Of a stretch of DNA of 64,000 bases, positions 11,801 to 26,500 are shown piece by piece (positions within the stretch are counted from its first letter, which is position 1; each line of letters opens with the position of its first letter). The notes beneath the pieces were generated by a model. That model did not search any database. It saw only the letters and a list, made by a program, of their open reading frames with translations, and was not told the origin of the DNA. The stretch is from Thunnus maccoyii. Its lineage: Eukaryota > Chordata > Actinopteri > Scombriformes > Scombridae. The position numbers and the translations under genes are program-made. The stretch covers positions 17,309,111-17,373,110 of the forward strand of contig NC_056552.1 of assembly GCF_910596095.1 (NCBI RefSeq), in the 5' to 3' direction.

Positions 11801-14800
11801 GGGGGAGAGAGGGCATTGTTGTTAGTCCTCCTTTCTTCCAGCACCAGTGCCAGTTGCCGAAGGACCTGGTTGTGCCTCCAGGTGTAGCATCCTTGGGTGA
11901 GGCTGGTCTTGCAGCCAGTGAGTATGTGCCGTAGGGTTGCTGGTGTTTGGCAAAGGGGACATGATGGGTCTTCCCCAAGCCACTGATTCAGGTTCTTGGG
12001 ACTTGGAAGAACATTGTAGATGGCTCTGATGATGAAGCTGAATCTTCCTTCTTCCATTTCCCAAAGATCCTTCCAGGCAAGCTTCCGGTGTTCAAGCCCT
12101 CTCCTCTGGGCTCTTCTTCTCTTCTGCTCTGTGCCATATGAGTCTACTTGTGCCTAGCCCAAAGTCGCCTCTTCCATGCTGCACTTGGCCCACAATATCT
12201 CCATGCCTGAGAGTGGATTTCGCCTGTGGAACCGCCTCAGATGGGATCCACTTTTTGCCTGCTGCCACTCTGGGAGCTGCCACCTGTATTGTGGCGACCT
12301 GAGTTTCTATCAGGGTCATGTCCAGCCTTATCTTGGAGCATTTGAACTCTTCAATAAGGCTAGTGATAGGCAGTTCCAGAGCCCCGTTCCCATACAAGCC
12401 AATATTGCTGAAGCATCGCGGGAGTCCAAGCCATTTCTTGGTGTATGTACTGATTGAATGTACTGTTCTCTCCAGTTTTTCGACTTGGGTGATGGGAACC
12501 TCATAGATCCTCAGAGGCCACATCAGACAGGGGAGCAATCCAAACTACAGGCACCAAAGTTTTAACTTACCTGGAAGTAGGGTCTTGTCTATGTTAGCAA
12601 GGCCTTTGATGGTTTCTTCCTTCAGTACCACCGCCCTAAGCTCTTCACTTGCATCTCCGATACTCTTGGTATGGGTGTTCTGTCAATGTTGAACCTCTGG
12701 TCTTTGAGCTTGCCCTTGATTATAGAAATGGTCTTGGACTTGCTGGATTTAATCTTCATCCATTCCCATTTTATATTGGAATGAAGTTTTTCCAGGAGTC
12801 GCTTTGTACTTGTGATGGTTATGGTCAGAGTGGTCATGTCAACCATATAGGCGCGGATGGAAGGTAGTCGTTGTCCAGATAGCAGGCATTCTCCTCCTAC
12901 CACCCATTTGGATCCTCTGACGATCAGTTCCATGACCATGTAAAGGCTAGTGGGTAGATGGTGCATTCTGTCATTATTCCTCTTTCCAGGGATTGCCATG
13001 ACGTGATGTACTCTGATGTTGTGAGGCAAAACTGCAGATCTTGAAAATAGATTCTGTTTGCAGGACGTTCATTCCCTCCCTCCCCTCCATTGAACCTTTC
13101 CTACATTGCTTCCTCAAGTCCCTTCTCTCCTTGACTAGGCGTTTGATTTCTTGTTGCCTTCTGGACTTGGGTGATGTTGTTTTATTCCTCCTTGGCTCTC
13201 TTGGGTCCCTTGGGACCCTTTCTACCCCATGTTCATAAATCAGATCGCTCATCCTCTCCAGCTTCTTCATTGCTTTTCCTTGAAGTCCTTCCAGGATCTT
13301 GCTCATATCTGCATTGACAATTTCCCACTCTTTTTTGCTGCAGGACTTTGGCCACTTCACATATGGCCTGTGTACTTGGATCTTCTTCTTCATCACGTGT
13401 TGTGTCTGGATTAGTTCCAGGTTCTCAGATGTTGTTGATGGCAACCAGCGTATTAGGCACATTACCACCACCTTCTGCTCCAGAGTGTGGACCAGAGATT
13501 AAATCCTACACATTAATCCTGTCTGTCTAATGAACTCAATAAAAACTCTACTGCTCCACCCACTTGGCAGGTTCATAGAAGTTTTGATGCTGAGCTGCTG
13601 AATCCAGTCTTCCTAAATTCTTCCTTCAGATATTGTCTTTCTTGATCATACTTAGCACAATCTATGCTTGCATGCATAATAGCCTACTTAGCCAGATGGA
13701 AAAAAAAATATGTGCATATATCGGTATTGGCATCGGCAATCGGGCACAATGAGTTGGAAATATCGGCATATCGGATATCGGCAAAAAATCCAATATCGTG
13801 CATCCCTAATTGTGAGTTGTGTCCTGCTGCTGAGCTTCACTTGACTGACTTGACCCTTCTCTCAGGAGATACTGGTCAATGCAAGGTCCCAGTCTCAGGC
13901 ATTTCATCCGGCCTTGGTGTATTTTTAGGTCTCAGATAGATGTTACCTTGGACCAGCCACAGCTACATGTTCGGAGCTCATGTCCAGCAGCTGTTGCTTT
14001 TGTGCCAATAGCTGCTGGACACAGCATTAATAACTGCTTAACACTGCGTTTTAATATTGTCCTGTTGTGTGCTTCATGTACTATATGCTTTTGTAGGCTA
14101 CTGCCTGCATGTGTCAACTAAAGACTCTATTATGGACATTCTCACTGATACATGCAGCTGTTTCCCGACCCACTAATCTTCCCTGACCCTTGTCTGTCTG
14201 CTGCTTACTGATGTCCTGTGCATTTTCTTGCTCTCTTGCTGCTGCTGTTTTGCTTTGCCTGTTTGTCTTACTGCTTGTGTATGCTACTCTTGTTCTGTTG
14301 TTGTCTTGCCTGATGCTGTTGTCTGCTAGCTACCTGCCTGATGCTTGTGTGCTAGACTGTTGACTGATGTGTGGTGCTGTCTTTTTAAATTTTGACATTT
14401 CTTTTTCGCCCCTACCCTCTTCCCTTAAGAGGCGTTGCCTTTTGCCAAGCTGCCATTGTAAATAAGAATTTGTTCTTAATGACTTGCCTGGGTAAATAAA
14501 GGTTAAATAAATAAATAAATAAATAAACTAATATTTGCTTAACGCTGCTTAATGTTGTCCTGTTGCTTGCCTCATGTTTTATATGCTTCTTTAGATACTG
14601 CCTACTTGCTTCAATGTTTTCACATCATTTTAGCTGTATTAACATTATCAGTGTTTTACCATCAGTTGCTGCTTGCACCCTATGTCAATAATTGTGTTTT
14701 ATCTTTACCTTTTTTTGTTTTGTTCTTTTACTTTTAGGGAGCCTATTGTAACATCTGGCCAGGGACTACAGATGAAAACTAGCCTTTTGGCTAATTTTGG

Positions 14801-17800
14801 CATATTTACAGCAATGTTCATTAATATGCACTGTCCCTGTAAAAGTCCTGAGTCAAGCATCATCAAAACTAGCCCATTAGTTCCTGCCTCCACTGCGTCC
14901 TCCCAGGTGAATAAACACATGTTCATGGGAGTAAAAAAAGCAGATTAAATGGAATTAAAGGGATGCTTGTGTTCAGCTAAATGGCTGTAAAAACTCCTGG
15001 AAACAGTGTCGGGAGGGGGAAGTAAATCACATACAGTAAACATTTTGAGAAGAGGACACATGCACGTATGCACACACTCTCACACCAGTGGATTCTCTGA
15101 TTGATCTTCTTTGCTCCTTAGTTGAGCAGCAGAGCTTTAAGCTTTGAGCCTCCTGCAGTAGAGACCGACACGGCGCAGCAGAATTTAATGCCGCCCTCTT
15201 CATGCAGCCAGCGAAATGCCTTTGTCTAACCATGTCAGAGTAGGCTGGGTCCAGACTAAGGCAGCCTAGATGGGATTCTTCTCGTGGACTCATGACATGG
15301 GCAGCGATGATCCAGCACAAATGACTCCACACTGACGCAACATTTGAAAGCTCACTCCTCCCTGGGGCAACAAGAGGCTGTTGGTTTACTATCTGAAACC
15401 TAATGAGGCTGTGTTAGCATTCAGGAAACAGTAAAATGAGAAGCAGCAAGGGCTCTTCCCATGTGGTCTCTTTGTACTGCTCCGGTTTGTCCTCAGGCAC
15501 ATTTTCACAAACACAGTCAGATGCACTAAGGAGAGCTGGCATGAGAAATTAACGCTCCATTGGAGAGCAATTGAACTGCATTTAGGTAAGGGAAGAAAAT
15601 CAAGTAATAAGTACGTGAGCCTGCTGCCCAAAAAAACCACATTACATAAACCAAGCATAGATGCACACCCTATATTTTATAAGCCATTTTTAACCAGGCG
15701 CTATTTTAGACAACTACACTCAGCTATTTTTATGACACTCTCTCGCTTAAATCAATTACGAGGAGCAGCGCTGGCATACAAGCATCAGCAGTAATAACCC
15801 ATGGGGTTGTGGGTCTCAGTGAGTGAGTGGTGATTATAAAAAACACACTGACTGGGAGCAAATGTGACTGAGGACAGATTCACATAGTCAAATGAAGCAT
15901 CCACTCAGAAACAAAGACTGAAAAGTCAACCTCATTTAATGCTAAGGGATTTTTTTCAGGGAAGCTGCAGGTCACTGCATATTAGATTGACATGCCTGCC
16001 TGTCTTCTCTTGCAGCTCCCGACAACAACAACAACCATCCTGCTGTTTTCTTTGACAGACCTGCTCCTTTAATGAGGTTGAATGGGGCTGTTTCTTAAGG
16101 CAGGTCTAATTCTTTCAAAGGCATCATAGATGCAACACAGCTTAATTAATACTGGTTTCACTGTTTGAGCTTATACCTTCAGCCCCATAGCTCTCGTTTG
16201 TGTATCTTTTGTGTCTCAGCTGTCTATGAACTTCTCCCCCTCAGGGCAAACTGATATTTTATCTCTGCAGTGCTGCTTATTATTATAAAACAGAAACATC
16301 TTCATTATAACTGTTACCGTGCAGTTTTTTTTTCCCAATGGTTTGAGAGTGGGCTATTGTTTTTCCAGCTGGACCCAGAAAACACCGGTTTCATCGCAGT
16401 GGAGAACTTCACCAGCTTGGTGGAGCACCATGAGCTGCAGCTGGACCCGTCCAAGCTGGACATGCTGTTAGCTCTGGTCCAGAGCAATGAAGAGGGACAG
16501 GTGTGCTACCAGGAGCTCATCGAGCTGGTGAGTGGAGACCAGATGCACGTACACAGATAGCAATGCAGAGCGAGTTAAATATGGCATTTCATGTCCTGCA
16601 GCACAAACGCAAATGTTCACACATATACACACACTTTTGTTGGGTTTCAGAAAGGTTACAGAATTGATTCAGACAGAGCCAGCAGGCTTTGCCGGTGTGA
16701 AAATTGACTCAGCCATTCAGGTCGTTGTCCTGCAAAAGGAGGATCAATCTTTCCAGTTAATGTGTCGGTAAATCCAGACACTTAACCTCACAAACCGTGC
16801 ACAGCAAGTACTAGAAAACACCCACACAAAGCTGACAACATTGAAGCAATAAATTGTATTTATCATAACTGATACTATATGCAAACACAATCATATTTCA
16901 CTATGAAGAAGTTTATATGGTGTTGCGGCATGAAGCTGTATTTATACTGTACAACACACCTCACTGGCCTACTTTAATAAAGCAATTCTATATGTTTCAA
17001 TAATAATAATCTCCATACTATTATATTCTCTTAACTACAGCTGCAGATGTCTTGTTTTGCCACTGCTTTGAATGTGAAGCCAGGCTCCTTTAATTCATTC
17101 CCTGCCTCTTCGCCTATCTGCATTCACAATTGTATTCCTATTAGAAATTCATGTAGTGCTTTATATGTGAAAGGCTGATTCTCTCTGTGCACGTAGATGA
17201 GCACCTGCCTTCAGCTCCTGGCGCCGTACGGTTGTAAGCGCCGTGATTAATGCAACGCAATGCAATTCCTGGCATATTTTCACTTCCTTAAGCTTATTGC
17301 TCCTCTGTTACTTTCCCTCTCTATTTATCTGTGTCCCCTTCTCTCTATCTCTTCCTCTCCCTTCGTGTTGTGCCACCCATGATTTGTAATGAAGGCCACA
17401 CGAGGCCACTCAATTCGGAGCAGGTCCCATTTCTGAGGCCTCTGCTGGTAGAAAGAGAAATCACTGTTGAGGTTCTTCTTCCACAGTGCAGCCCTCCTTC
17501 TTGGAAGTATACAGCTCTCTTCCTCTGCCATTCTTGAAGTGTTGTTTTTTTATGCATTCTCATCTCCAACCCTCTCCTACTCAACCTATGTAATATCACC
17601 CCCCCTTTTATTTTGAACCTGCCTCCTTGAACCCTCAGATCTCATTTCCTTCTCTTTTATTCTACACTCCATGTGAGCATATGTCAGGCAGTGAAAAAAA
17701 AACCCTGCCTCGGCTCCGATGGCATCAGGGAGACACTTTTAAAATTGCCCATCAGCCAAATGCAAATTGCCTTCGATTAGTCCAGCATTGGTAGTAGCAG

Positions 17801-20557
17801 GCAGTAACTTGAGGTAATTTGAGAACGCCTAGCCTCACACAGATATCGACCCTCAAGTCTGATTTTAAAGATTTGTCTGGCACACACATGTGAATGCACA
17901 CAGAACATACACATACGCATAAAATTTGCATATAAACAAACACTTTCACGCATTTTTTTTATTAATTAATGCAGCTACTACTTCCCTGTCTGTCTCACTA
18001 CTCCCTCTTTCTGCCCTTCTCCCTGATATACCGACACACGGTCTCCAAAGCAGACAGACTCTTATTCATACACATGAGCACTGCCAGTACAGATTTGCTG
18101 ACTAATTTAGAGACGTGTTGATGTGAATCTGGCCTACCGTTGTGAAGCACGTGATGCGTGAGCTCTGCAGGTCTGTGTTCTCCGGGACAAGCTCCAGGCT
18201 GCCACAGGGAAAAGTGCCGCATGTAGCATGACATTTCCAACCAGGTCATCAGCAACTACCTCCGGCCTTCCTCTGTCTTCCTCTCCTTTCTTTCTGCTGC
18301 TCTCTGACTTTTATACATTTCCCCAAAGTCTCTCCTGTTTCCTCTTCTTTTGCAGTTCTGTAGACCTTAGCCCCTGCTTTTGACCCTTCCCTGCTCTACT
18401 CTCTACCTCCATCATTCACATCTCTGTATCTCAGGCAGATTTATAAGTAGCCCTCCCCAGTGTGTGACAGATGACAGACATATTTTGCTGCCATTTGTGT
18501 TCTGGCCTCTGTGAAAGATGGAACACCCCCTGCACATTATTAAAATTGACATAGCAAGTTGTAGCGCGTGTGTGTGTGTGTGTGTGTGTGTGCTCAGTGC
18601 ATGTCTTCTCTGTGCTCTCAGCCCACAAGCTGTTGAGATTTCACTCAGTTGCGGGAGTGTTCAACAATTTTTCCGATTTGTTGTTCTACATTCGTTCAGT
18701 GAGTTCTGCAGCCCGACCTCAGTGGGTGTAAATGTGTTTGAATCGCACCGTTAGGCAACAGCTTCTCTGGTGTGAGTGTGTGTGAGCGTGTGTGTGCGCA
18801 TGCGTGTGTGTAAGTACAAGATGGTCTCTGACATCGTTCATGTTCAACCCATCTTTCATGCAGGGTGATCTTAGCCAGAGAACTCCATCAGTTCAGCCAG
18901 AGGGGTGAATAAGTAACGCTCTGCTAAAACCTCTCTTGGGGAACAGTGGGCACACACACACACACTTGTTCATACGCTCGCTCATACATACACACTCACA
19001 AGGAGTATACGTCCGCATCTGACTGCTATTCCACAGAGTACATTTGCACAATAGTCCTACACAGCAAGACAACCGCCACACATTTTTACACGCAGCAACA
19101 CCTTTCAACACAATTACACACAAACATCTTGTCGACGCAGGAGTCTGAGAGAAACCCGTGGTGTCAAAGTTCACACATGGCAGGGTTTTTGGGGGGGAGG
19201 ATTCTGCGACAGACGACATTCTGCTTATGAATTGAGGGTAAAACCAGGCCATCCTGAAGTCGGATATATTCCTACACGTGCGCGTGTAATTGCACGTATC
19301 GATTTCTTTAAAGAGAGTCCTCTGATGCTATCATGTACCAGCTGCGTAATTGAAGAAGTGTGTCATTGTTTTCCTTCGGGTGGTAATTTGGCTAATGTTC
19401 GTCGGAGATCCAAAATGGCTGCCACGGTTAATTACACGGATAGAGGGTGTATTTTAGAGATTATGGCGGGGACTCGCTTTGTTCAGGTTGGAGGATTTTA
19501 AGACCGTTACTGTGTGCCTCATTTTTACCCTCCTGCCCAAATGTTGCACTCACACTTTCTATTCCCTCAGGAGATATAGTTAGAGAAACGCTTATGTAAT
19601 ATGTATCCTAATTTTCTGCTTTAAACTCAGTGAGTCTTCTGTTGCATTTTAAGCAATATTGTAAGAAAGCGAGCACTTACGGAGAGCAGAAATGAACTTC
19701 GGTCACAGTCCAAGTCAAGTCCAGGTAGTTGATGTATAGTACTTTAAAGTTCTCAAGTCATTTTAGTCATTTTAAGTGCCCACAGTGCACCTGTCTCCAG
19801 GGACACAAATGCTACCTATCAGCATCGCATCCCACACCAAACTCCTGTCAAGGTGCTTTCTGTTTTAGATGGAGCACCGGCTAAAAGTGATGCACTTTGC
19901 TTAAGTGTCCTGGAGTAAAGGCTCTTTTTTTTCTTTTCTTTTTTTTTTTGAGTTTTAGCACCACAATGATTAAACCATGAAGGAAGGCTATGGCCACGAA
20001 CTGCTGAGGGAAAAAAGGTGGACTCTAATTTTAAAAGGATTTGGACAAGAAAGAACCAGAGTATCTGGGTCAGGGTGGAATCAGCACAACGCAGGGCTGA
20101 GATCCGTGGCGATTTAGAATCCGCTCTGAGTGTGAGAGACAGCGAGGGAGAGGCGGATTTTGGTCTTCTGAATGACTCACAAATTAGATAGTAAATGGGT
20201 ATAGTGACACTTTTAGCCAGATGGCGGAGAATCACCATGTAAACTCGGTTAATTGCCACAGTCTTCTAATATTCTAGTAATGATAAACAACTCATCCTGT
20301 GTGTGTGTGTAGGAGAAAGTGATTGAAAGATGGTCACCTCTCAAATAGTCGCATAAACTCTAATGTTTTTGTATTTTCAGTGGCCTTTAAACTACATTTT
20401 TTTGATTGTTATTACTAATTAGTATTGAGCTGTGTGGTATTGACCATGTGGCGTAACTAATTAATCCATCAAGGACAGTTGACTAGAGCTGAGAGCAGCA
20501 TGTATAGTGGACAGCATGCAGCTACTGAGAGGGGGAGGATGGACCCTTGCTGTTTGT

Positions 20558-20588
<31 letters not shown>

Positions 20589-23500
20589 GTCAGTTTGGTC
20601 CATTCAGCTGTCCCTAAAGGGAAATACTATCTTTATCTTTGCGCTCTTAGGCTCAGCATCAATTATTCTCTGGCAGATGTTGCCTCGTCAGGGAACTTCC
20701 ACCGTTACCGAAGCCCAAGTCAGAGGTTTTCCCCTCCCTCCAGCGTTTTATGTGAAGTCATGTGATTTTCGGCGCACCTCGCTCCCCTCCGAACGTTATC
20801 TCAAGTTCTGACTGCTTGTGTGTGTCTTATTGTCTGTTTCCCGTCTCTCTCCTGTCGTCACTTCAAAAGGCTGCTAATGCTCACTTTAAAAGGCGGCAGT
20901 CCTGCATGTCAGAGAAGGCGACACAGAATGACAGCTATGCTTAGCCGTGTCTCCGGGGGACACATTTTTCACAGAGACGGTATGAATGGGAGAGGATTGA
21001 GTGCGAGGTGGAGAGAGGCGGCAGGTGTTGTCACAGAGCCAAATAAAGATGAAACAAAGTCAGAAACAGAGAATTTATTTAGAGAAGAAAGCCAACAGAG
21101 GGAGAAAGCACGATTATACTTACATCTCTTAAACTCTACCTCTCTTCTTTCCATAAACACACTTCCTCTTTGTCATTGTCAGTTCAACAATATTAAGATA
21201 TTCAAAGTAAGAAGGACGCGGCCTCACCTTCACTGTCCACTGGTGGCCTCCAGAATCTGTGAATTGAGCTCGCTCAGGCAGGCATCTCATTTTCCCTTCG
21301 TATTTTCCCTTCTCTGCTCTTCTAATGTCCCTCTACTCTTCCTTCTTCTGCTTTCACTCGCAGCCTCAAGTATAGTATAATTGCATTTTCCAGGCCTGAT
21401 TTCCATACTAAATATGCATCCCTCCATCTGCAGGAGAGCCAGCAGCCCAGCTCGACATCGTTCTGGTTATCACGGTGCAACAGGCCCTCACACCCTCAAT
21501 GTACAACCAACAGTGTCATAATTACCCACAGTTAGGGTAGTTACCACGTCCTGCTCTGCTAACTTCCAAAAGGGATTAGCACTTTTTTTTTCCTCTTTGT
21601 TTTTCCTGAGTGATTTCTTGAAAAGGGAAAAGAGGGGGTGGGGGGCAGCTACTCCATTTGTGGAGCAATCTGTTCAGTACTTCTTCATCATTTGCTCGTT
21701 TATTTACAGTCTTTGTCCTCCAGTATGTTTAGCTCATTAGCTTTTATAGATATTGACCCACAACTTCTTTCACCATGCCTCCCCGCTGTGTCCACATGTG
21801 AGTCTGCAAGCAGCAGGACCTGGCTAATGAATGACAAATGGTGTACTTTAATGGTGGGTTGTACTTCCTACAGGCACCCTCCGGAGGTTGCGTTACACTT
21901 CACATGAAACTGCCACATTGTCTGAGGTTATTATTATGAGACTCTCATACATAAGGTCTGCTGTGGAAGATTTATCCTGTTAACAGTAGCAGCTGCTGCC
22001 CACATGGCCCCTTTTTCTTTTCCCTCACTGCTTTTCCTGGAAACTCATTTTCATAAAGTGTCACATCACATCATATCACCTAGGTTGATTTCGAGGTAAT
22101 TGCTTAGTCAGTCAGTTGTCCTCAAAGGAGCTGTGTTGTGTTAGCTTCATCGGAGACTTGAGGCATCTGGCATCGCTTTTGAGTATCAGCCATTAAGTAA
22201 ATTTTTACCTATGAAGCATGTGTGCTTGTGTCTGTAAGAAAATGCAGATACTGACTCAAAAGGATCCCTTCCGGGGGGAGCTGGTCAAACAGTATTTTCA
22301 GCGGTGGAAAAGAGCTCTCTGCGTTGTCATCCTGAAAGTTCTTTGCCTCAGCTGTCAAAATAGTGGCATTAGGATAGTTTTCATCCTAAGCCTCTATTAA
22401 AGAACTTATTAAGAGTTGGTCCCCGCCGGCCTGCAGGCTGCTGCAGGGCTCCTGCTCACTAAGCAAACCTGGAGTCTGTGATAACATGAACACACACACA
22501 CACACACACACTTTCTCGCTTTTCATGCAATAGTTCCTCTCAACAAAGATTTGCTTTTTCAAGGGCGAAATCTCTTCAACAGCCCATTTGTTAAGATGTC
22601 TGAGCTGCAATCAACCCTGTCAGCAGTCATGCTTTACATTTTGTCAAAATCAAAAAGCACTTATGCATTATTTTAGTTTCTTATCAGTCATAAATATTCA
22701 GCAGCAGGTGTGTCAGCTCTCTTGTGGCAAGACGTGTTCACTTTTTATACATTTTTACAGTTTTTATATCAGTTGTTACATGTAACGTGGCTTTGATATT
22801 AACATAATATTGTCATTGATTCTGAAATGTATGAAGAAAAGAATATTAATTTCTAACACCAGTTATATAAAATTGACACTCATTACAGATTTACATATCA
22901 AGCAGGAAGGTCTGTTTTCACCTACTAATTTCTGAATGTATTAGAATACATTGTCAACTGCCACTCATACTGTATGGAGAGTATTTTTTACCAAACATCT
23001 GTACAATGTTTTCAGTAGCAGCATTTCTCTTTTATCTCTGTGTCACACAGATTGGACTGTAGAGACTGTCAGGAGCTGTTTTAAGATGCTTGTCAATCAT
23101 TTTGTTTCAAAAAACTGTCATTTTTTAACTTAATTTTGCTGTGAAAACATATAACAATACAACAATACAACCATTTAGCTACAATTGCAAAAAAAACTCA
23201 ATGAACAATGTCAGAACAACAGAAAAAGTCCTAAAAGAAGATAAGAGTATCATCAACCTTTCTCTTGACTATTTGATGATAAAAAAAAGTACAACTTGCG
23301 TAGATTGTCATGCTATCCCTTGTGAAATCAGTACTTTATGAACGTTTGCTCGTCCCATCCAGGATGATTAGTCACACTGATGAGTTTTCCTTAGATTATA
23401 TGAAAAGAAGCTATCCTCCTTTACTGCTGTTTGATCCACTTAGTGTGAAGAAAGTTATGGGTATAATTGCTAAGATGAGAAATTCAGCAGCGGGAGATGA

Positions 23501-26500
23501 TGAGATGTATTCATCCCGGTTAGGTGTGTCCTCCAGCTGCCGGCAGTAAAATGCTCATAACACCACATGAGACAGGTTTTATTGCAAAATAGACATCAAG
23601 CTTAAGAGACAAATAGAGCAAATGAATGCAAATCTGTCATCGGATGCCTTGTAGTTGCAAATAACCGGGCTGTCAGCTGAAAAAAATCGCCTATCCTTAA
23701 GTAAAGGGAAATTGTGTTTTGATATCTTTGTGTCGACTCCACGAATAATGCAGCCAACTCTAAAAAGCAAAAAGAAGATTTCAAGTTCCCTTTTCCTCAA
23801 AATCCAATGCCGTTACAATATTGACTGTGATTACATACACAAGAGTACACTGATTATGATCTACTGCTACTAATATGGATTTAAATACGCTCATTGCTTT
23901 TCCATCTTTTTCCTCAGATGAGCAGTAAGCGCTCCAGCAGTTTCCGACGGGCCATCGCCAATGGCCGCCGCACGCTGCAGAGGGAGATCCTGCTGGATGA
24001 GACGGGGCTGGGTCTGTACAAACGTTTTGTTCGTTATGTAGCCTACGAGATCCTGCCCTGCGAGACGGACCGACGCTGGTACTTCCATCAGAACCGGCTG
24101 TGTCCCCCGCCTGTCTTTATCGCCATCGTCACCATCGTGCAGGTGAGATATAGGGGGTGACGTTACCAGCATGTTCAGTAGATCATAGACAATTGTACTG
24201 GTGCAGCACACTGTCTCAGATAAAACATTGGTGGAATATTTTACTTGACGCTCACACAGTTTGTGCTACTAACCCAGAACACAGACTTTATACTGTTCTG
24301 TTGGCTCAGTTGTTCGCCTCAGACCCACTGAAAAGATTTTCTGCCTTTGATCACACGCTTTTACTGTGAGCTCGATATGAGCTGGTAACCCATTTGGGAG
24401 TGAGGGGCTTAGTGGGTACATTTAATGCCATTCCTCCAAGCTGAAACCCTCAGTCAGCCTGTATGCAGAGATTTTTTTTTTTTTTTTCTTTTCAGACACC
24501 GATTTTGGAACTAGGGAACCACATCAGTAAGCACACAGGCCACCACAGTGGCATTAATTGACCTATTGTGTTCATTTGGAAAAAAAATAAAACCTCTAAC
24601 ACAGAAGCCCTCACGGAGTTGAATGGTTAGGGATTAAGGAGTGAAAATAACCTACAGTTTCTTAACAAAACTTCGTAATTTCCCCCGAAATCATCATAAT
24701 TCTGGGGAAAGAAAGCCAAGTGCTCTTATAATACCTCCAAATGGCACTGAATGGTCTGTAATGACAATGAGGATGTGATAATAACAGTTCACATTCATTT
24801 TAATTCACAGAGACAATGACTCATTATTCTATGAAAAGAAATTAATGGAATTGAACCAGATGTGCCTTTTTTTTTTCTGCGGGCACTAATTGTCTCCATG
24901 AGTTTAATAAGCATCGGCTGAGGAATACAGAAAAAGAAGGTAACGTCATAAATCACAATAGGTTTTGTTTTGCAAGGCAATTTCCACCTTTTGTACCAAA
25001 CCAGCCTTAGCAGCCTGCAGAGAGAGCATGTAACGGGTACGTCAGCAAGAACTGACAGTTTGATGTCGTTTCTGTGTCTCCGTTGCAGATTATCGTGTTC
25101 ATGTGCTACGGCATCATGCTAAACAAGTGGGTGCTGCAGACCTATCAGCCTGACTTCATGAAGAGCCCCTTGGTCTACCATCCCGGCCACCGTGCACAAG
25201 TGTGGCGCTTCTTCAGCTACATGTTCATGCACGTCGGGTACGTTCATGACCCTCCAATTAACCACATGTTGATTTCTGCACAGCGGGTTCAGTTAAAATC
25301 GGGTCGGTCGTTGCAGATGATGTACAGCAGTAAGAGGAAAAAACAATCTTGTGCTGCCATGTGAGTCTTGTTCTCTTTCTGTGCTTTCTCTCCTTAGTTT
25401 GGAGCAGCTGGGGTTCAACGCTTTACTGCAGCTGATGATTGGCGTTCCCTTGGAGATGGTCCATGGCATCTTACGAATAAGTCTCCTTTACATGGCAGGA
25501 GTGCTGGCCGGTGAGTGTCTTGTTAAAATAAGTGTGTTATCATCATATGATCCAATGGTTCCCATAGTGAGTGCAGAGGTTTGTTAATTTACAATTTGTA
25601 CTTTTTATAACATTTCACCACACAAAAAAAACTAAGCAATATTGACACTAATTACACATGAACTTTTCTACAGCAAAGATAAGATATACTTTATTTACTT
25701 CATGGATATACTTCATTAAGATTGGTGACATGACAGCTCTACTTTTGAACAAAATACTTAGAATACTTCACTTTTAAATTCAATACTTATCTGCAAGTCT
25801 GAACAGCAACATAACCTAAAACTGCTGACTTATTTTATTTCTAAGTGATCGTGATTAGGCCTATATTATTCATTATATTAACATTATTATTATTATTATT
25901 GTAGTAGTAGTAGTGGTAGTAGCATAGGAGTAGTAGTGGGAGTATATTAGTTCATGTGTCACATATTTTACATCAGTTTTTTTTTGTTAGTTTGTTAAAA
26001 TAACTCCTTATAACACATATCCATGGTGTAATTTTTAACTAAAATGTTTGCATGTGTATGTGTGCTGCGTGGGTGGTCTTGGGAAGGAGGTGCCATGAAA
26101 AAAGAAATCACTATGAAGTGGTGCTGTAGATTAGAAATGTTTGGGAACACACTGGTGTAAACTATAGAGTGATGAAACAGGTAATTTAAAGATTGTTAGA
26201 AAATGTTCAGTCAGGTTTAGATAAATAGTGTGTGTGTGCGGTGTATCTGTACTGACCTAGTTTTTTTTTGGTTTTGGTACTGTTTGTACAGTGAATTACT
26301 CAGAAAAAATGCTTTGATTTTTGTTTTGTTGGTTCCTTATTCATTTATCAAGTAAAAGGTCTTAAATTGCATTTCAGATCTGCTGTATAACAGCTGCTTT
26401 TAGCATTAAATGCCAGTCCAGTGGGCCTGAATCTGTTAGCATCTTGTTCTCATGCTGACATCCGTGAGCGGTCTGTTCGATAGTTTTGATAAACCTGACC

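Larger units (their letters stand above)
16528..23917 (+). other. rhbdl1 intron 2 (7.4 kb)
   Basis: No second gene is supported. It contains GT/CA microsatellites at 18,567-18,592, 20,559-20,585 and 22,490-22,511, CA-rich stretches near 18,950-19,130, and T-rich tracts such as 19,925-19,950. The longer open frames (for example 20,820-21,380) lack recognisable domains and have random-looking composition. The intron ends with the acceptor TTTTTCCTCAG at 23,917. Confidence 0.7.

Noticed and set aside
13981..14021. Perfect hairpin as a small RNA gene or microRNA.
   Set aside because: The stem is only 12 bp, shorter than a microRNA precursor, and it lies in retroelement-rich DNA.
20820..21380. 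Longest uninterrupted frame in intron 2 (186 codons).
   Set aside because: It has no recognisable domain, a random-looking composition and no matching splice sites, and it lies inside a well-defined rhbdl1 intron.
25238..25397. Open frame reading through the 160-bp intron 4 of rhbdl1.
   Set aside because: Splicing at GTACGT/TTAG restores the conserved HVGLEQLGFN sequence; the read-through adds unrelated residues and stops.
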